A model generated the notes under the pieces. That model was not told the DNA's origin and did no database searches. It saw only the letters and a list, made by a program, of their open reading frames with translations. Made by a program: the position numbers and the translations under genes. Shown here piece by piece: positions 1 to 9,091 of a stretch of DNA of 64,000 bases; position 1 is the first letter of the stretch, and each line of letters begins with the position of its first letter. The stretch comes from Chitinophaga rhizosphaerae (lineage in GTDB: Bacteria; Bacteroidota; Bacteroidia; Chitinophagales; Chitinophagaceae). The stretch lies in the NCBI RefSeq assembly GCF_003958645.1, contig NZ_RXLO01000004.1:496001-560000 (forward strand), read 5' to 3'.

Positions 1-27
1 AAGTTCCGGCAGGTTTTGCCGGAACTT
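1..27 (+). terminator. Intrinsic terminator at window edge
   Basis: A perfect 11-bp stem (1-11 with 17-27) closes a 5-base loop and is followed by a T-rich stretch (TTTCATTTT). It most likely ends a plus-strand gene lying left of the window. From here to 258 I see no convincing gene; a 61-codon frame at 35-220 has no recognisable features. Confidence 0.6.
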
Positions 28-110
28 TCATTTTATGAGCAGGATGATCAAAATGGTCACAAACAGGATGAACGCTTACGATGGATCAATCTATGATAAT
101 ACATTTTTTT

Positions 111-156
111 GCCAGACAAAAGGCTGTCCCGCACCGGAAGATGCAGGACAGCTGGC
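111..156 (-). terminator. Possible terminator downstream of csbD
   Basis: A two-part stem: GCTGTCC (123-129) pairs with GGACAGC (146-152), and GCCAG (111-115) pairs with CTGGC (152-156). On the minus strand the inner stem is followed by CTTTTG. It lies about 100 bases past the csbD stop. The T-tract is short, so the terminator call is tentative. Confidence 0.35.
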
Positions 157-258
157 AAGCTTTACGGTTTTAAGATGCTTTAACTGCATTTTAAAACCAA
201 TCGAAGCTGCCAATAACTAAAACAACAGCTATGATAAAAGTATAATCGTATACTGCGT

Positions 259-444
259 TTACAGCTCGTCGATGAGCTTTTTCACTTCCTCTTTCGACTT
301 GCCGAGTTTCTGCTGGAGCTTGCCCAGCAGCTCGTCTTCCTTACCTTCGGTATACGTCAGATCGTCGTCGGTCAGATCCGCGTACTTTTGTTTCAGCTTG
401 CCTTTGATTTCATTCCAGGCACCTTTCAATTGCAGATTGTTCAT
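259..444 (-). CDS. CsbD family stress protein
   Basis: A 61-residue, highly charged soluble protein of the CsbD-like family. The start reads [19 protein letters not shown], which is the family signature (W-x-E-x-K-G-K-x-K), followed by an acidic stretch DLTDDDL and a Lys/Glu-rich helical tail. The length is typical for the family. CsbD proteins are abundant under general stress or stationary phase in many bacteria, but their biochemical role is not established. It is monocistronic here, facing away from the response regulator at 724. The family call is firm and the function is open. Confidence 0.9.
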   Translation of the reverse strand: MNNLQLKGAWNEIKGKLKQKYADLTDDDLTYTEGKEDELLGKLQQKLGKSKEEVKKLIDEL

Positions 445-723
445 ACGTTAACTTTTTAGGATGAAGTAAATGACGCTGTCTGAAATGAAACAATTACTAT
501 ACCACCGTGCCAATAAGGGGGAAATGGCCGGGTTTGGGCGGGATGGCCGAACATTATGTGGAAATACGCCGTAATTTCCGGGGAAGATTATCCACAAATT
601 TGCTTGTTGGAACAGACAAAAGGTTCCGGCAAACAGTTTGCAGTTGTAAAGCTTAAATGACAGTAACTTTCCGGCGGAATTAACCAAGTGGCAGGAATTT
701 CCCGGTTTTAAACTGACGACGCC

Positions 724-1110
724 ATGGGAGATTTGATTTTAATAATAGACGACGAACCGGATATTTGTCAACTTTTACAGTTAAGCCTGACGAAGCACGG
801 ATTCAAGGTGAAATATGTGCACGCGCTGAAAGACGGGCTGTTGTTCCTGCAACAGCAGCAACCCGATATTCTGTTCCTGGACATTCACCTCCCCGATGGG
901 TCGGGCCTCGATATACTGCCGAAAATCAAGGCAGATTATCCCGATTTACCGGTAATATCCATCAGTGCTTACGACAATGGCATGGAAAAACAGAAAGCCC
1001 TGACTTCCGGCGCGGCGCGCTTCCTGCCGAAACCATTCAATGTGAATGAGTTAACTGACATCCTGTTTGAAATGAAGCGGAACGATGTAAAACCGCATAT
1101 GCATAATTAG
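724..1110 (+). CDS. Single-domain response regulator
   Basis: A 128-residue protein made of one receiver domain with no output domain. The acidic pocket is D9/D10, the phospho-acceptor is D53 in ILFLDIHLP, and the conserved lysine is K103 in LPKPF. It lies 11 bases (35 to the preferred start) before the NtrC-type regulator at 1146 on the same strand, so the two are probably co-transcribed. Such stand-alone receivers act as phosphate relays or bind a partner directly; the partner kinase is not in this neighbourhood. Confidence 0.88.
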   Translation: MGDLILIIDDEPDICQLLQLSLTKHGFKVKYVHALKDGLLFLQQQQPDILFLDIHLPDGSGLDILPKIKADYPDLPVISISAYDNGMEKQKALTSGAARFLPKPFNVNELTDILFEMKRNDVKPHMHN

Positions 1111-1145
1111 TTGTAAATTTAATGTCCGTCCAACATATTCGAATT

Positions 1146-2606
1146 ATGAAGAAAATCCTCATTGTTGATGATGAAATAAACATTTGTACCCTGCTCAGCC
1201 GATTCCTGGGCAAGCATGGCTTTAAGACAGAAAGTACGATGACGGGCGCCGGCGCCCTGAAGTTGCTCAAAGAAGCGCCCTTCGACCTGGTGCTTTGCGA
1301 TTACCGGCTCAAAGACACGGACGGGGCGCAGCTGCTCAACGATATCCGCACCCTCAGCCCGCAAACCGTCGTAATTATCATCACGGGATATTCTGATGTA
1401 CGCATCGCGGTAGACATGGTGAAGAACGGCGCATACGATTACATTTCCAAACCATTATATCCGGACGAGATCCTGGCCCTGATCAACAAGGCCCTGGAAA
1501 GCCCCGGCGCCGCCAGGCCCCAACCCGTGCAGGCGGCTCCCGCAGCGCCCGTCCGGGAACAGAACGCCCAGCGGCCGCAACCTTCCGGCGGTACCGGGAA
1601 CGGCGCGCAATACGTATACGGCGAAAGCGACCCTTCGCGCCAGCTCATCCGCGAGCTCACCCTCGTGGCCCCCACAGATTACAGCGTGATCATTTTCGGG
1701 GAAACCGGCACCGGTAAGGAATCCGTGGCCCACCTCATACATGACCACAGCAGCCGCAAAAACCAGCCGTTCGTCCCTATCGACTGTGGCGCGCTTTCGC
1801 GCGAGCTGGCGGCCAGCGAATTGTTCGGTCATGAAAAAGGATCGTTCACCGGCGCCATCGGCACCAAAATCGGCGCATTCGAACAGGCGCACGGCGGCAC
1901 CATCTTCCTCGACGAAATCGCCAACCTTCCCTACGACGTTCAGGTAGCACTGCTCCGCGTCATCCAGGAAAAACAGATCCGTCGCGTGGGAAGCATGAAA
2001 GAAATAGCGGTGGATGTGAGATTGATCGTAGCGTCTAACGAAAACCTGTTCGAAGCCGTGCAAAAAGGCAAATTCCGGGAAGATCTTTTCCACCGTTTCA
2101 ACGAATTCACCATTCATATTCCGCCGCTGCGCGACCGTGGCGACGATCTCCGCTCTTTCGTAGACGCCTTCCTGGCGCAGGCCGGCAGGGAACTGAACAA
2201 ACCCGAAGCCACGCTCAGCGAAGAAGTCTGGGAATGCTTCCGGAACTACGACTGGCCAGGCAATATCCGTGAACTGAAAAACGTCATTCGCCGTGCGAGC
2301 CTGCTCACGCCCGCCGGAAAGGAAATTTCCATGGCCGCGCTGCCGCTGGAAATGAAAGCCGGTAAAATGACGCGCCCCATCACACCTTCCGGCATCGAAC
2401 CCGCCTCCACGGAAGCGGCAGACGAGCCCAACCTCCCGATGCTGGACGATAACGATCTCAAATCCGTAGCGCTGAAAGCGGAATACAACAAGATCATCAA
2501 CGTCCTGAAAGAAGTGAAGTACAACAAGACGAAAGCCGCGCAGTTATTGAATATAGACCGGAAAACCCTCTACAACAAGCTGCGCCTGCTGAACATCAAT
2601 TACTAA
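1146..2606 (+). CDS. Sigma-54-dependent response regulator, NtrC family
   Basis: A 486-residue activator of sigma-54 promoters. Order: receiver domain at about 1-120 with phospho-acceptor D52, a Pro/Ala/Gln-rich linker at about 125-165, an AAA+ domain with Walker A GETGTGKES, the sigma-54 contact loop as GSFTGA (the common form is GAFTGA) and Walker B TIFLDEI, then a C-terminal Fis-type helix-turn-helix ending KAAQLLNIDRKTLYNKLRLL. I start at the ATG at 1146 (MKKILIVDDE) because receiver domains begin there; an upstream ATG at 1122 would add eight unconserved residues. It follows the single receiver closely and precedes the iron-permease-like gene by 4 bases. Confidence 0.92.
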   Translation: MKKILIVDDEINICTLLSRFLGKHGFKTESTMTGAGALKLLKEAPFDLVLCDYRLKDTDGAQLLNDIRTLSPQTVVIIITGYSDVRIAVDMVKNGAYDYISKPLYPDEILALINKALESPGAARPQPVQAAPAAPVREQNAQRPQPSGGTGNGAQYVYGESDPSRQLIRELTLVAPTDYSVIIFGETGTGKESVAHLIHDHSSRKNQPFVPIDCGALSRELAASELFGHEKGSFTGAIGTKIGAFEQAHGGTIFLDEIANLPYDVQVALLRVIQEKQIRRVGSMKEIAVDVRLIVASNENLFEAVQKGKFREDLFHRFNEFTIHIPPLRDRGDDLRSFVDAFLAQAGRELNKPEATLSEEVWECFRNYDWPGNIRELKNVIRRASLLTPAGKEISMAALPLEMKAGKMTRPITPSGIEPASTEAADEPNLPMLDDNDLKSVALKAEYNKIINVLKEVKYNKTKAAQLLNIDRKTLYNKLRLLNINY

Positions 2607-2610
2607 TATT

Positions 2611-3069
2611 ATGCAGCAGCAAGAAGCAAACAGGAAAGTGCCGCTGTTCGAGCGGTTCGCAGGCAAAGCCGTGTCCGCCACCGGCAGCCCATGGGCCTTT
2701 ATCATCGCCTTCTTCGTGATCATCGCATGGGGCATTACCGGCCCGTTGTTCGGGTTTTCAGATACCTGGCAGCTGGTCATCAATACCGGCACCACCATCG
2801 TCACCTTCCTCATGGTTTTTATCATCCAGAAATCCCAGAACAAGGATTCCAAATCGATCCAACTGAAACTCAACGAGTTGATCGCCTGTACAAAAACGGC
2901 CAGCAACCGCCTGATAGACGTGGAATCGATCTCCGAAGAAGAGCTGAACACCCTGCACACTTTTTATTCCAAACTGGCGCAAGACACCAAGCGCCACCTG
3001 GATATACGGAAATCCCATTCCATCGACGAAGCGATCGAAAACAGCAAAGGCAAACTGAAAATCCAGTAA
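2611..3069 (+). CDS. Low-affinity iron permease family protein
   Basis: A 152-residue membrane protein. Two hydrophobic helices lie at about residues 29-50 and 58-74, followed by a cytosolic helical tail with the conserved run SIQLKLNELIA. This matches the small bacterial proteins of the low-affinity iron permease family (Pfam PF04120). The bacterial members are far shorter than yeast Fet4, and iron transport has not been shown for them as far as I know. It is probably the third gene of the receiver/NtrC cluster and ends one base before the convergent VOC gene. Confidence 0.8.
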   Translation: MQQQEANRKVPLFERFAGKAVSATGSPWAFIIAFFVIIAWGITGPLFGFSDTWQLVINTGTTIVTFLMVFIIQKSQNKDSKSIQLKLNELIACTKTASNRLIDVESISEEELNTLHTFYSKLAQDTKRHLDIRKSHSIDEAIENSKGKLKIQ

Positions 3070-3558
3070 TTACTGCTTCAGTTCGTGCAGCAGATCGCTG
3101 ATATTGAGGCGATGGGTGTACATGGTCAGATTCCCGTTCCCATCTTTCGGCCACTGTTCGCGCGGGCGGTCCCAATACAGTTCCAGTCCGTTCATATCCG
3201 GATCGTTAAGGTACAGCGCTTCCGACACGCCGTGGTCGGCGAAGCCGGTGAAAGCCACGCCTGCACCGGTGAGCCTTTTGTATATCTCCGCCAGGTCTTT
3301 CCGGGTAGGGTAAAGGATGGCCACGTGATAAAGCCCTGCCGCATTTTCGGGCGCGGGCGGCATGCCCTTGCTGTGCCAGGTATTGAGGCCGATGTGGTGA
3401 TGATAGCCGCCGGCGGAAATGAAAGCCGCCTGGTCGCCGAACTTCGTCATCAGTTCAAATCCCAGTAATCCGCAATAAAAATCGAGGGAACGCTGGAGGT
3501 CGGAGACCTTCAGGTGCACATGGCCGATGGTGGTGGCCGCAGGAACGGTATAGCGCAT
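3070..3558 (-). CDS. VOC family protein (glyoxalase/dioxygenase fold)
   Basis: A 162-residue protein with the vicinal oxygen chelate fold. The likely metal ligands are the His in IGHVHLKV near residue 13, a His in LYHVAILY, and the Glu in NGLELYWDRP; a His-rich patch GGYHHHIGLN sits in the middle. The pattern resembles the CatE-like group of extradiol dioxygenase relatives, but family members also act as glyoxalases or resistance proteins, so the substrate is unknown. Monocistronic, with a TATCTTTG box 23 bases upstream. Confidence 0.85.
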   Translation of the reverse strand: MRYTVPAATTIGHVHLKVSDLQRSLDFYCGLLGFELMTKFGDQAAFISAGGYHHHIGLNTWHSKGMPPAPENAAGLYHVAILYPTRKDLAEIYKRLTGAGVAFTGFADHGVSEALYLNDPDMNGLELYWDRPREQWPKDGNGNLTMYTHRLNISDLLHELKQ

Positions 3559-3580
3559 GTAAAGTTGGTTCGTTTTGATG

Positions 3581-3588
3581 CAAAGATA
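3581..3588 (-). promoter_or_regulatory. -7 promoter box for VOC gene
   Basis: TATCTTTG on the minus strand matches the Bacteroidota -7 consensus TAnnTTTG, 23 bases before the ATG at 3558. No clear -33 TTTG is seen at the expected spacing. Confidence 0.5.
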
Positions 3589-3663
3589 AACGGATCCCTC
3601 CTGCCTGCGATGTGTTGTTTGTCCGCTGATATTACCGCCGGCGCTCGGGATCCGTTCCGTACG

Positions 3664-4854
3664 TTACAGGATGACCAATGGGCTGATGATTCCGATCGAA
3701 GCACGGTAATTATCCGTGTTCGCCACGCCGAAATTCGACTTCGCGTAATCGGTATATACGTGTTTTCTTCCGATGAAAGTCCCGAACACTTTGAGATTCA
3801 GGTTTTTGAACGGGTACACTTCCAGCCCGGGAATATATCCCCACGCCGTCCGCAACTTGTTGGTAGACGTATTCGCCGGCAGTGTGGTCCCCGAAGGTTT
3901 CCAGTAAGCATCGTCCATCATGCCCACGAAAAACAGGTTGACTTTAGCCGAAAGGTGCCAGTCGAGCCGCACCCAGTGGCTCATGTACCTGGCGCGGTAG
4001 GCATGTTTGATGCCCATGTTGTCGGTGATCCCCGAAACGATGCCTTTCCGGTCGAGAGCCTCGCGGCTCCATTTGAAATCGTACTGGATGTGGAACTTCT
4101 CCGTCTGGAACTGGTTCCCCAGCGCCAGGTAATTCATGTATTCGTTCTCGGCTTCGCGGAACACGGAGTACGACCACAAAGTGCTGAATTTCCCGAAATT
4201 GCCGCGCCAGTTAAGCACCCCCGCGAAGGGGAACTTCGCCGGTTTGATGCCCGGCAGCGCCGTGGTATCGTACAATTCCGTGAAACTCGCCGTACGGCTG
4301 TTCAACAACTGAACGGTGAACTGGTTCTGCTTGTCGGGCAACATATACGAAACGCCCGCGCCTACCAGAAAATTGTCGGCGTACTCGATGATGTCGGAAT
4401 ACGCGTAGATCTCGATGGGATTGGCGTCGAACTCGAACCCTCCCCAGTCGGCGCACAGTTTACCGGCGTAAATACTCCAGCTGTCGTTCGCGTCGAACCG
4501 GAGAAATGCAAGGTCGGTGCTGCGGCTGATATTGTCGATCGTTTGCGGTACCACGCCACGGGTGTACCGGTCGCGGAAACGGAAATAAACCTTGTCGTGC
4601 ACCTTCCCGCGGATTTCCAGCCGGAACTGGTTCATGACGAAGCGGGACTGCTTGTAGGTGCCGTCGTCGAATTCGTGCTGGAAAGACATCTGCATGTTCG
4701 CGATCACGTCTACGTTCGACAGCAGCGATTGTTTGCTTACCGGGATAAACGGAATACTGTGGATCGACGTATCGTCTGTCTGCCGTTCGTGCACCTGCGC
4801 CATGAGCGAAGCGGGCAGGAGCAGCAGCCAGGGAAGGGTTCGGCATTTCTTCAT
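3664..4854 (-). CDS. Outer-membrane porin of the aspartate operon
   Basis: A 396-residue predicted beta-barrel. A signal peptide (about residues 1-19, cleaved after LMA) is followed by amphipathic strands rich in aromatic and alternating residues (RFRDRYTRG, FLRFDANDSWSIYAGKL, YDFKWSREAL), typical of Bacteroidota phosphate-selective-type porins. It is the last gene of the minus-strand cluster aspA-asparaginase-Dcu transporter-porin, 18 bases after the transporter stop. I infer that it admits dicarboxylates or amino acids across the outer membrane; the family alone does not prove the substrate. Confidence 0.75.
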   Translation of the reverse strand: MKKCRTLPWLLLLPASLMAQVHERQTDDTSIHSIPFIPVSKQSLLSNVDVIANMQMSFQHEFDDGTYKQSRFVMNQFRLEIRGKVHDKVYFRFRDRYTRGVVPQTIDNISRSTDLAFLRFDANDSWSIYAGKLCADWGGFEFDANPIEIYAYSDIIEYADNFLVGAGVSYMLPDKQNQFTVQLLNSRTASFTELYDTTALPGIKPAKFPFAGVLNWRGNFGKFSTLWSYSVFREAENEYMNYLALGNQFQTEKFHIQYDFKWSREALDRKGIVSGITDNMGIKHAYRARYMSHWVRLDWHLSAKVNLFFVGMMDDAYWKPSGTTLPANTSTNKLRTAWGYIPGLEVYPFKNLNLKVFGTFIGRKHVYTDYAKSNFGVANTDNYRASIGIISPLVIL

Positions 4855-4872
4855 ACATCGGTTTTTAGGGGG

Positions 4873-6213
4873 CTACCAGAATAGGTGGGCAAACAGGAAC
4901 CCCGAGGCCACGCTCGCCGACACGGCTACGAGCCCCGGTAACATGAAACTATGATTGATGAGGTATTTCCCGATATAGGTGCTGCCCGTGCGGTCGAAGT
5001 TGATGGCGGCCAGCAGCGTGGGGTAGCCCGGCAGCACGAAATCGCCGTTGGTAGCGGGGAACATGGCCACGAGGTTCATCGGGGCGATGCCCAGCAACAC
5101 GCCCAGCGGCATGAGCGCCTTGGTGGTGGCGGCCTGGCTGAAAAGCAGCATGCTGAGCAGGAACAGTGCGATGGCGAACGTCCACGGAGCGGCTTTTACC
5201 ATATCTCCCAGCGCACCTTCGATGGCTACTGAATTCGCTTCCATGAAAGTGGCGCTCATCCACACCACCCCGAAAATCGACACTACGGCCTGCGCGCCTG
5301 CGGTAAACAGGCTGGCTTTGGCCACGTCGGCAGTGGCGGTTTTAGTGAACAGGAGCATCAGCGCCGCGGCGCCCAGCATCACCAGCTCGATCACCGCCGC
5401 CATTTTGATGGTACCGTTGGCGTTCACGGAAAGGTTCGCGGCTCCGGGCTCGAACGATGGCAACATCGATGGGAAAGCCCCTACCAGCACGATCAGCAGT
5501 ACCGCCACGGCGAATATGATCACGGAGATTTTGGCGCCGGGCTTCAGCGGGGTATTGTCTGATGCGGAATGCGCATCCAGCTCCTGCGCAAATTCCGGAT
5601 CTTTCATTTTCTCCAGGAACACCGGGTCTTTCTCCAGTTCCTTCCCCTTCTTCCAGACCACCGCCACGCCGCAGAGAATACCGACGATGCAGGCGGGGAT
5701 GCAGACTTTCAGGATATGCACCAGTTCGATCTGGCCGGCCAGGATGGTGATCATGGCTGCCGTTGCCGCGGAGATGGGACTGGCCGTGATGCCCAGGTGC
5801 GAGGCGATCACTGATATGCTCAAGGGCCTTTCCGGCCGGATGCGCTTTTTGGTGGCCACTTCCGAAATGATGGGCAGCAGCGAATACGTGATATGCGCCG
5901 TTCCCGCGAAGAGAGTGAACGCGAACGTCACCAGCGGTCCCAGCAAAGTGATCATCGACGGTTTGCTCCGCAGGATTTTTTCCGCGATGCGGACGAGGTA
6001 ATCCATCCCGCCGGCCGCCTGCATGGTGGCTGCCGTGGAAACCACGGCGAGGATGATGAGCATCACGTCTATAGGCGGCTCTGCGGGCCGCATACGGAAT
6101 ACGAAAAGGTAAAGGGCAAGGGCCGCCATGCCCATCACGCCCAGGCCGATGCCTTTCATGCGGGCGCCGATGAGGATAGCCACCAATAGAATGGCAAATT
6201 GGATCCAGATCAT
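4873..6213 (-). CDS. Anaerobic C4-dicarboxylate transporter (Dcu type)
   Basis: A 446-residue integral membrane protein with about ten to twelve hydrophobic segments, matching DcuA/DcuB in length and in the N-terminal pattern (AAGGMDYLVRIAEKILR, then GPLVTFAFTLFAGTAHITYSLLPII and ASHLGITASPISAA). Dcu carriers exchange aspartate or fumarate for succinate, or take up C4-dicarboxylates. It sits between asparaginase and porin, which fits uptake of aspartate or export of fumarate/succinate. The order and spacing (37 bases after asparaginase) support one operon. Confidence 0.88.
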   Translation of the reverse strand: MIWIQFAILLVAILIGARMKGIGLGVMGMAALALYLFVFRMRPAEPPIDVMLIILAVVSTAATMQAAGGMDYLVRIAEKILRSKPSMITLLGPLVTFAFTLFAGTAHITYSLLPIISEVATKKRIRPERPLSISVIASHLGITASPISAATAAMITILAGQIELVHILKVCIPACIVGILCGVAVVWKKGKELEKDPVFLEKMKDPEFAQELDAHSASDNTPLKPGAKISVIIFAVAVLLIVLVGAFPSMLPSFEPGAANLSVNANGTIKMAAVIELVMLGAAALMLLFTKTATADVAKASLFTAGAQAVVSIFGVVWMSATFMEANSVAIEGALGDMVKAAPWTFAIALFLLSMLLFSQAATTKALMPLGVLLGIAPMNLVAMFPATNGDFVLPGYPTLLAAINFDRTGSTYIGKYLINHSFMLPGLVAVSASVASGFLFAHLFW

Positions 6214-6250
6214 GTTTTCTTTTTACGTGGTTGTTATGTAGGAAGCGATG

Positions 6251-7318
6251 TCAATACTCAAAAAACATTTCCTGGATCTTCTTCGTGTCTTTCGTCTTCA
6301 GTAATGCCAACTGCAGGAGGATGCGGGCTTTCTGCGGATTGAGATCGTCTGCCGCGATGGTGCCCAGTGCAGCGTCGTCGGTTTCCGCGTTCATCAGCAC
6401 ACGGCCGCTGCCGGTGCGGCTGGAGCGCACTACCGCGATGCCCCGGCGGGTGATCTTCTTCACGCGCGCTTCCACGGCAGGGTAGAGGTTGCCATTGCCC
6501 ACGCCCGCGATCACGATGCCTTGCACGCCGTCTTTCACCAATGCGTCTACCAGCACGGGGTTCGTATTGGCGTACCCGTACAGGATATCGACTTTTGGCA
6601 GGGAATTCACCTTGCTCACGTCGAATTCCGTCTGGTGCGTGTGCTTGCGGATGATGCGGTGATAAAATTCAACCCGCCCGTCCATCACCACGCCCAGCGG
6701 CCCCGTATTCGGCGCCTGGAATGTGGAAACGTTGGTGGTGTTGGTTTTGGTAACGTCTCTCGCGGAATAGATGTAATCGTTCATGGCCACGAGCACACCA
6801 CGGTCCGCCGAAGTTTTATTCGCCGCCACCACGATGCCGTTGTAGAGATTGAGCGGACCGTCTGCCGACAGCGCCGTTGCGGAACGCATCGCGCCCACGA
6901 GCACTACGGGCTTGGTGGTTTTGACGGTCAGTTGGAGAAAGAAGCCCGTTTCGCCTTCCGTATCCGTTCCATGCGTGATCACGATGCCGTCTACATCATT
7001 GCGCTGAGCGAGCTCGTTGATGCGGTGGACCAGCTTCAGCCAAACGCTGTCGTGCATGGCCTGGCTGCCGACGCTGGCCAGTTGTTCGCCCCGGAGATTG
7101 GCGATCTTCCGCGCCTCCGGTACGGCGTTCAACAGGTCGTCTATCGGGAGTTTTCCGGCCGTGTAAGCCGTTCCCACGCTGGATTCCCCTGCCCCGGCAA
7201 TCGTGCCGCCCGTTGCCAGGATCACGACATTCGGCAAATCGGCGTTCTGTCCGCGGGCAGGGCGCAGCATCCAGCAGGTGCTTGCCAGCAATAGCAGCAA
7301 TGCATTTTTCATAAGCAC
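6251..7318 (-). CDS. ansB: Type II L-asparaginase
   Basis: A 355-residue secreted asparaginase converting asparagine to aspartate and ammonia. A signal peptide occupies about residues 1-24, so the enzyme should act in the periplasm. The first catalytic motif is ATGGTIAG (Thr near 36-39) and the second is THGTDT at 115-120, holding the Thr-Asp pair. The length is usual for the mature type II enzyme plus a leader. The start could also be the ATG two codons later, which still leaves a good leader. It lies 8 bases after aspA, consistent with translational coupling. Confidence 0.92.
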   Translation of the reverse strand: MLMKNALLLLLASTCWMLRPARGQNADLPNVVILATGGTIAGAGESSVGTAYTAGKLPIDDLLNAVPEARKIANLRGEQLASVGSQAMHDSVWLKLVHRINELAQRNDVDGIVITHGTDTEGETGFFLQLTVKTTKPVVLVGAMRSATALSADGPLNLYNGIVVAANKTSADRGVLVAMNDYIYSARDVTKTNTTNVSTFQAPNTGPLGVVMDGRVEFYHRIIRKHTHQTEFDVSKVNSLPKVDILYGYANTNPVLVDALVKDGVQGIVIAGVGNGNLYPAVEARVKKITRRGIAVVRSSRTGSGRVLMNAETDDAALGTIAADDLNPQKARILLQLALLKTKDTKKIQEMFFEY

Positions 7319-7326
7319 AACAACAA

Positions 7327-8775
7327 TTAACTATTAATGAATTTGGGGCGGATCATATTGTCGAACGTAAATATTTCATCCCACTTCTGCTGCGTCACCA
7401 GTTTCTTTTCCTTCACGGCGATGTCGTGTACCGACTTGCCCGTTTCCAGCGCCTCCCGCGCGATGGCGGCGGATTGTTCGTAACCGATGATGGGGTTGAG
7501 TTGCGTTACGATCCCTATGCTTTGCATGACCATTTCCTGGGTATGCTTCGCGTTGGCCGTGATCCCGTCCACACATTTTTCGCGGAGGGTATTGCAGGCG
7601 TTCGTCATATAGGTAATGGAAGTGAACAGTGCGAAACCGATCACCGGTTCCATCACGTTCAGCTGTAACTGTCCGGCTTCTGCGGCGAGGGTCAGCGTAA
7701 GGTCTTGCCCGATCACGTAAAACGCCGTCTGGTTCACAACTTCCGGGATCACGGGGTTCACTTTTCCCGGCATGATGGACGAGCCCGGTTGCATGGGCGG
7801 CAAATTGATCTCGTTGAGGCCGCAACGCGGGCCGGAGGAGAGCAGGCGCAAATCGTTACATATCTTGGAAACCTTTACAGCCGTGCGTTTCAGCACTCCC
7901 GACAGCTGCACGTACGCTCCTGTGTCTACCGTTGCCTCGATGAGGTCGCTGGCCAACACGAGCGGCAGTCCGGTAATCCTGGCGAGGTGTTTGGTCACGA
8001 GTTCGGCGTAACCGTTGGGCGCGTTCACACCGGTACCGATGGCCGTAGCGCCCATGTTGATCTCGGAGATCAGCCGTTTGCTATCCTCTACACGCGCCAG
8101 CTCTTCGCGGATGGTGGTGGCGAAAGCTTTGAACTCGTCGCCCATGCTCATCGGCACCGCATCCTGCAGTTGCGTGCGCCCCATTTTGAGGACCTGTTTG
8201 AATTCGTCGCCTTTTTTGTCGAACGATTCGGCAAGCGCGGCGAGGCTTTGTTTGTAGGACGAAAGTTTATTGATCAGCGCGATGCGGAACGCGGTGGGAT
8301 AGGCGTCGTTGGTGGATTGCGAGCAGTTTACGTGGTTGTTGGGATGACAGAAATCGTATTCGCCTTTCTTTTTGCCCATCATTTCGAGTGCTATGTTGGC
8401 GATCACTTCATTGGCGTTCATGTTCACGCTGGTGCCGGCTCCGCCCTGGATGAGGTCGGTGATGAACTGAGAATCGAACTCGCCGTTGATCACCCGGTCG
8501 CTGGCTTTTATGATATGCTCCGCGATGTTCTTATCGAGCGCGCCGAGCTCCGCATTGGCCATGGCCGCACCTTTCTTCACATATGCGAGGGCCTGGACGA
8601 ACAGGGGTTCCGTGTTCAGCGGGATGCCGGTGATGTGGAAATTCTCGATGGCCCGGAGGGTCTGGATGCCATAATACACGTCGGCCGGGATTTCGCGTTC
8701 GCCCAAAAAGTCATGTTCTCTGCGTTGTGCCATAATAGGGGGGATTGAGAGTGTTTGTGCAATATTCGTTTCCAT
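7327..8775 (-). CDS. aspA: Aspartate ammonia-lyase
   Basis: An enzyme of up to 482 residues that releases ammonia from aspartate to give fumarate. It carries the fumarase/aspartase superfamily signature GSSIMPGKVNP and the N-terminal REHDFLGEREIPADVYYG pattern. The first 14 codons are unusual for the family, so the true start may be the ATG at 8733 (MAQRREHDF), giving 468 residues, the normal length. It is the first gene of the asparagine/aspartate operon. No TAnnTTTG box was found ahead of it. Confidence 0.93.
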   Translation of the reverse strand: METNIAQTLSIPPIMAQRREHDFLGEREIPADVYYGIQTLRAIENFHITGIPLNTEPLFVQALAYVKKGAAMANAELGALDKNIAEHIIKASDRVINGEFDSQFITDLIQGGAGTSVNMNANEVIANIALEMMGKKKGEYDFCHPNNHVNCSQSTNDAYPTAFRIALINKLSSYKQSLAALAESFDKKGDEFKQVLKMGRTQLQDAVPMSMGDEFKAFATTIREELARVEDSKRLISEINMGATAIGTGVNAPNGYAELVTKHLARITGLPLVLASDLIEATVDTGAYVQLSGVLKRTAVKVSKICNDLRLLSSGPRCGLNEINLPPMQPGSSIMPGKVNPVIPEVVNQTAFYVIGQDLTLTLAAEAGQLQLNVMEPVIGFALFTSITYMTNACNTLREKCVDGITANAKHTQEMVMQSIGIVTQLNPIIGYEQSAAIAREALETGKSVHDIAVKEKKLVTQQKWDEIFTFDNMIRPKFINS

Positions 8776-8814
8776 TAAAACAGTGTGGCGGCGGAATTTG
8801 TTTACAAGTGGAGC

Positions 8815-9087
8815 ATGAACAATTTATAGTGTTCCGCATTACTGAAGAGCATACTCCTCATCGCCGGAGGCATCACCATTCTTTGCGGATATTCCTTTGC
8901 AAGTCTACCGGGCGCAAAGTATAGTCCAACATCGTTCATCCGAAAAAAGACGCGACATGGCGGCAGCAGGCAGATCGCGCTGCAATCCGTTATCGTGGCG
9001 TTTATCATCATTGTGGTATTTAGCCGTGCCCAGTATGCAGATGTTGCTGGCAGGCGAGAAGAAGGGATCAGGCCGGGAATGCTATGA
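8815..9087 (+). pseudogene. Small two-helix membrane protein with stop at codon 5
   Basis: A 91-codon frame opens with ATG (8815) and runs to TGA (9085-9087) with one interruption, a TAG at codon 5 (8827-8829). After the stop it reads like a small membrane protein: a hydrophobic segment beginning LLKSILLIAGGITILCGY, a basic stretch RKKTRHGGSR, then a second segment VIVAFIIIVVF. No ATG, GTG or TTG occurs between the stop and the first helix. It may be a recently inactivated gene, or be translated from a non-standard start such as CTG at 8842. I do not recognise a family. Two long hydrophobic runs in frame argue against chance, but only weakly. Confidence 0.35.
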
Positions 9088-9091
9088 AAAG

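Noticed and set aside
35..220. 61-codon plus-strand frame at the left edge
   Set aside because: No family features and it overlaps an inverted repeat (111-156) that better explains this stretch.
683..723. Sigma-54-like -24/-12 promoter before the receiver gene
   Set aside because: TGGCA is present but the -12 GC is replaced by CC, so the match is too poor to call, despite the NtrC-type gene downstream.
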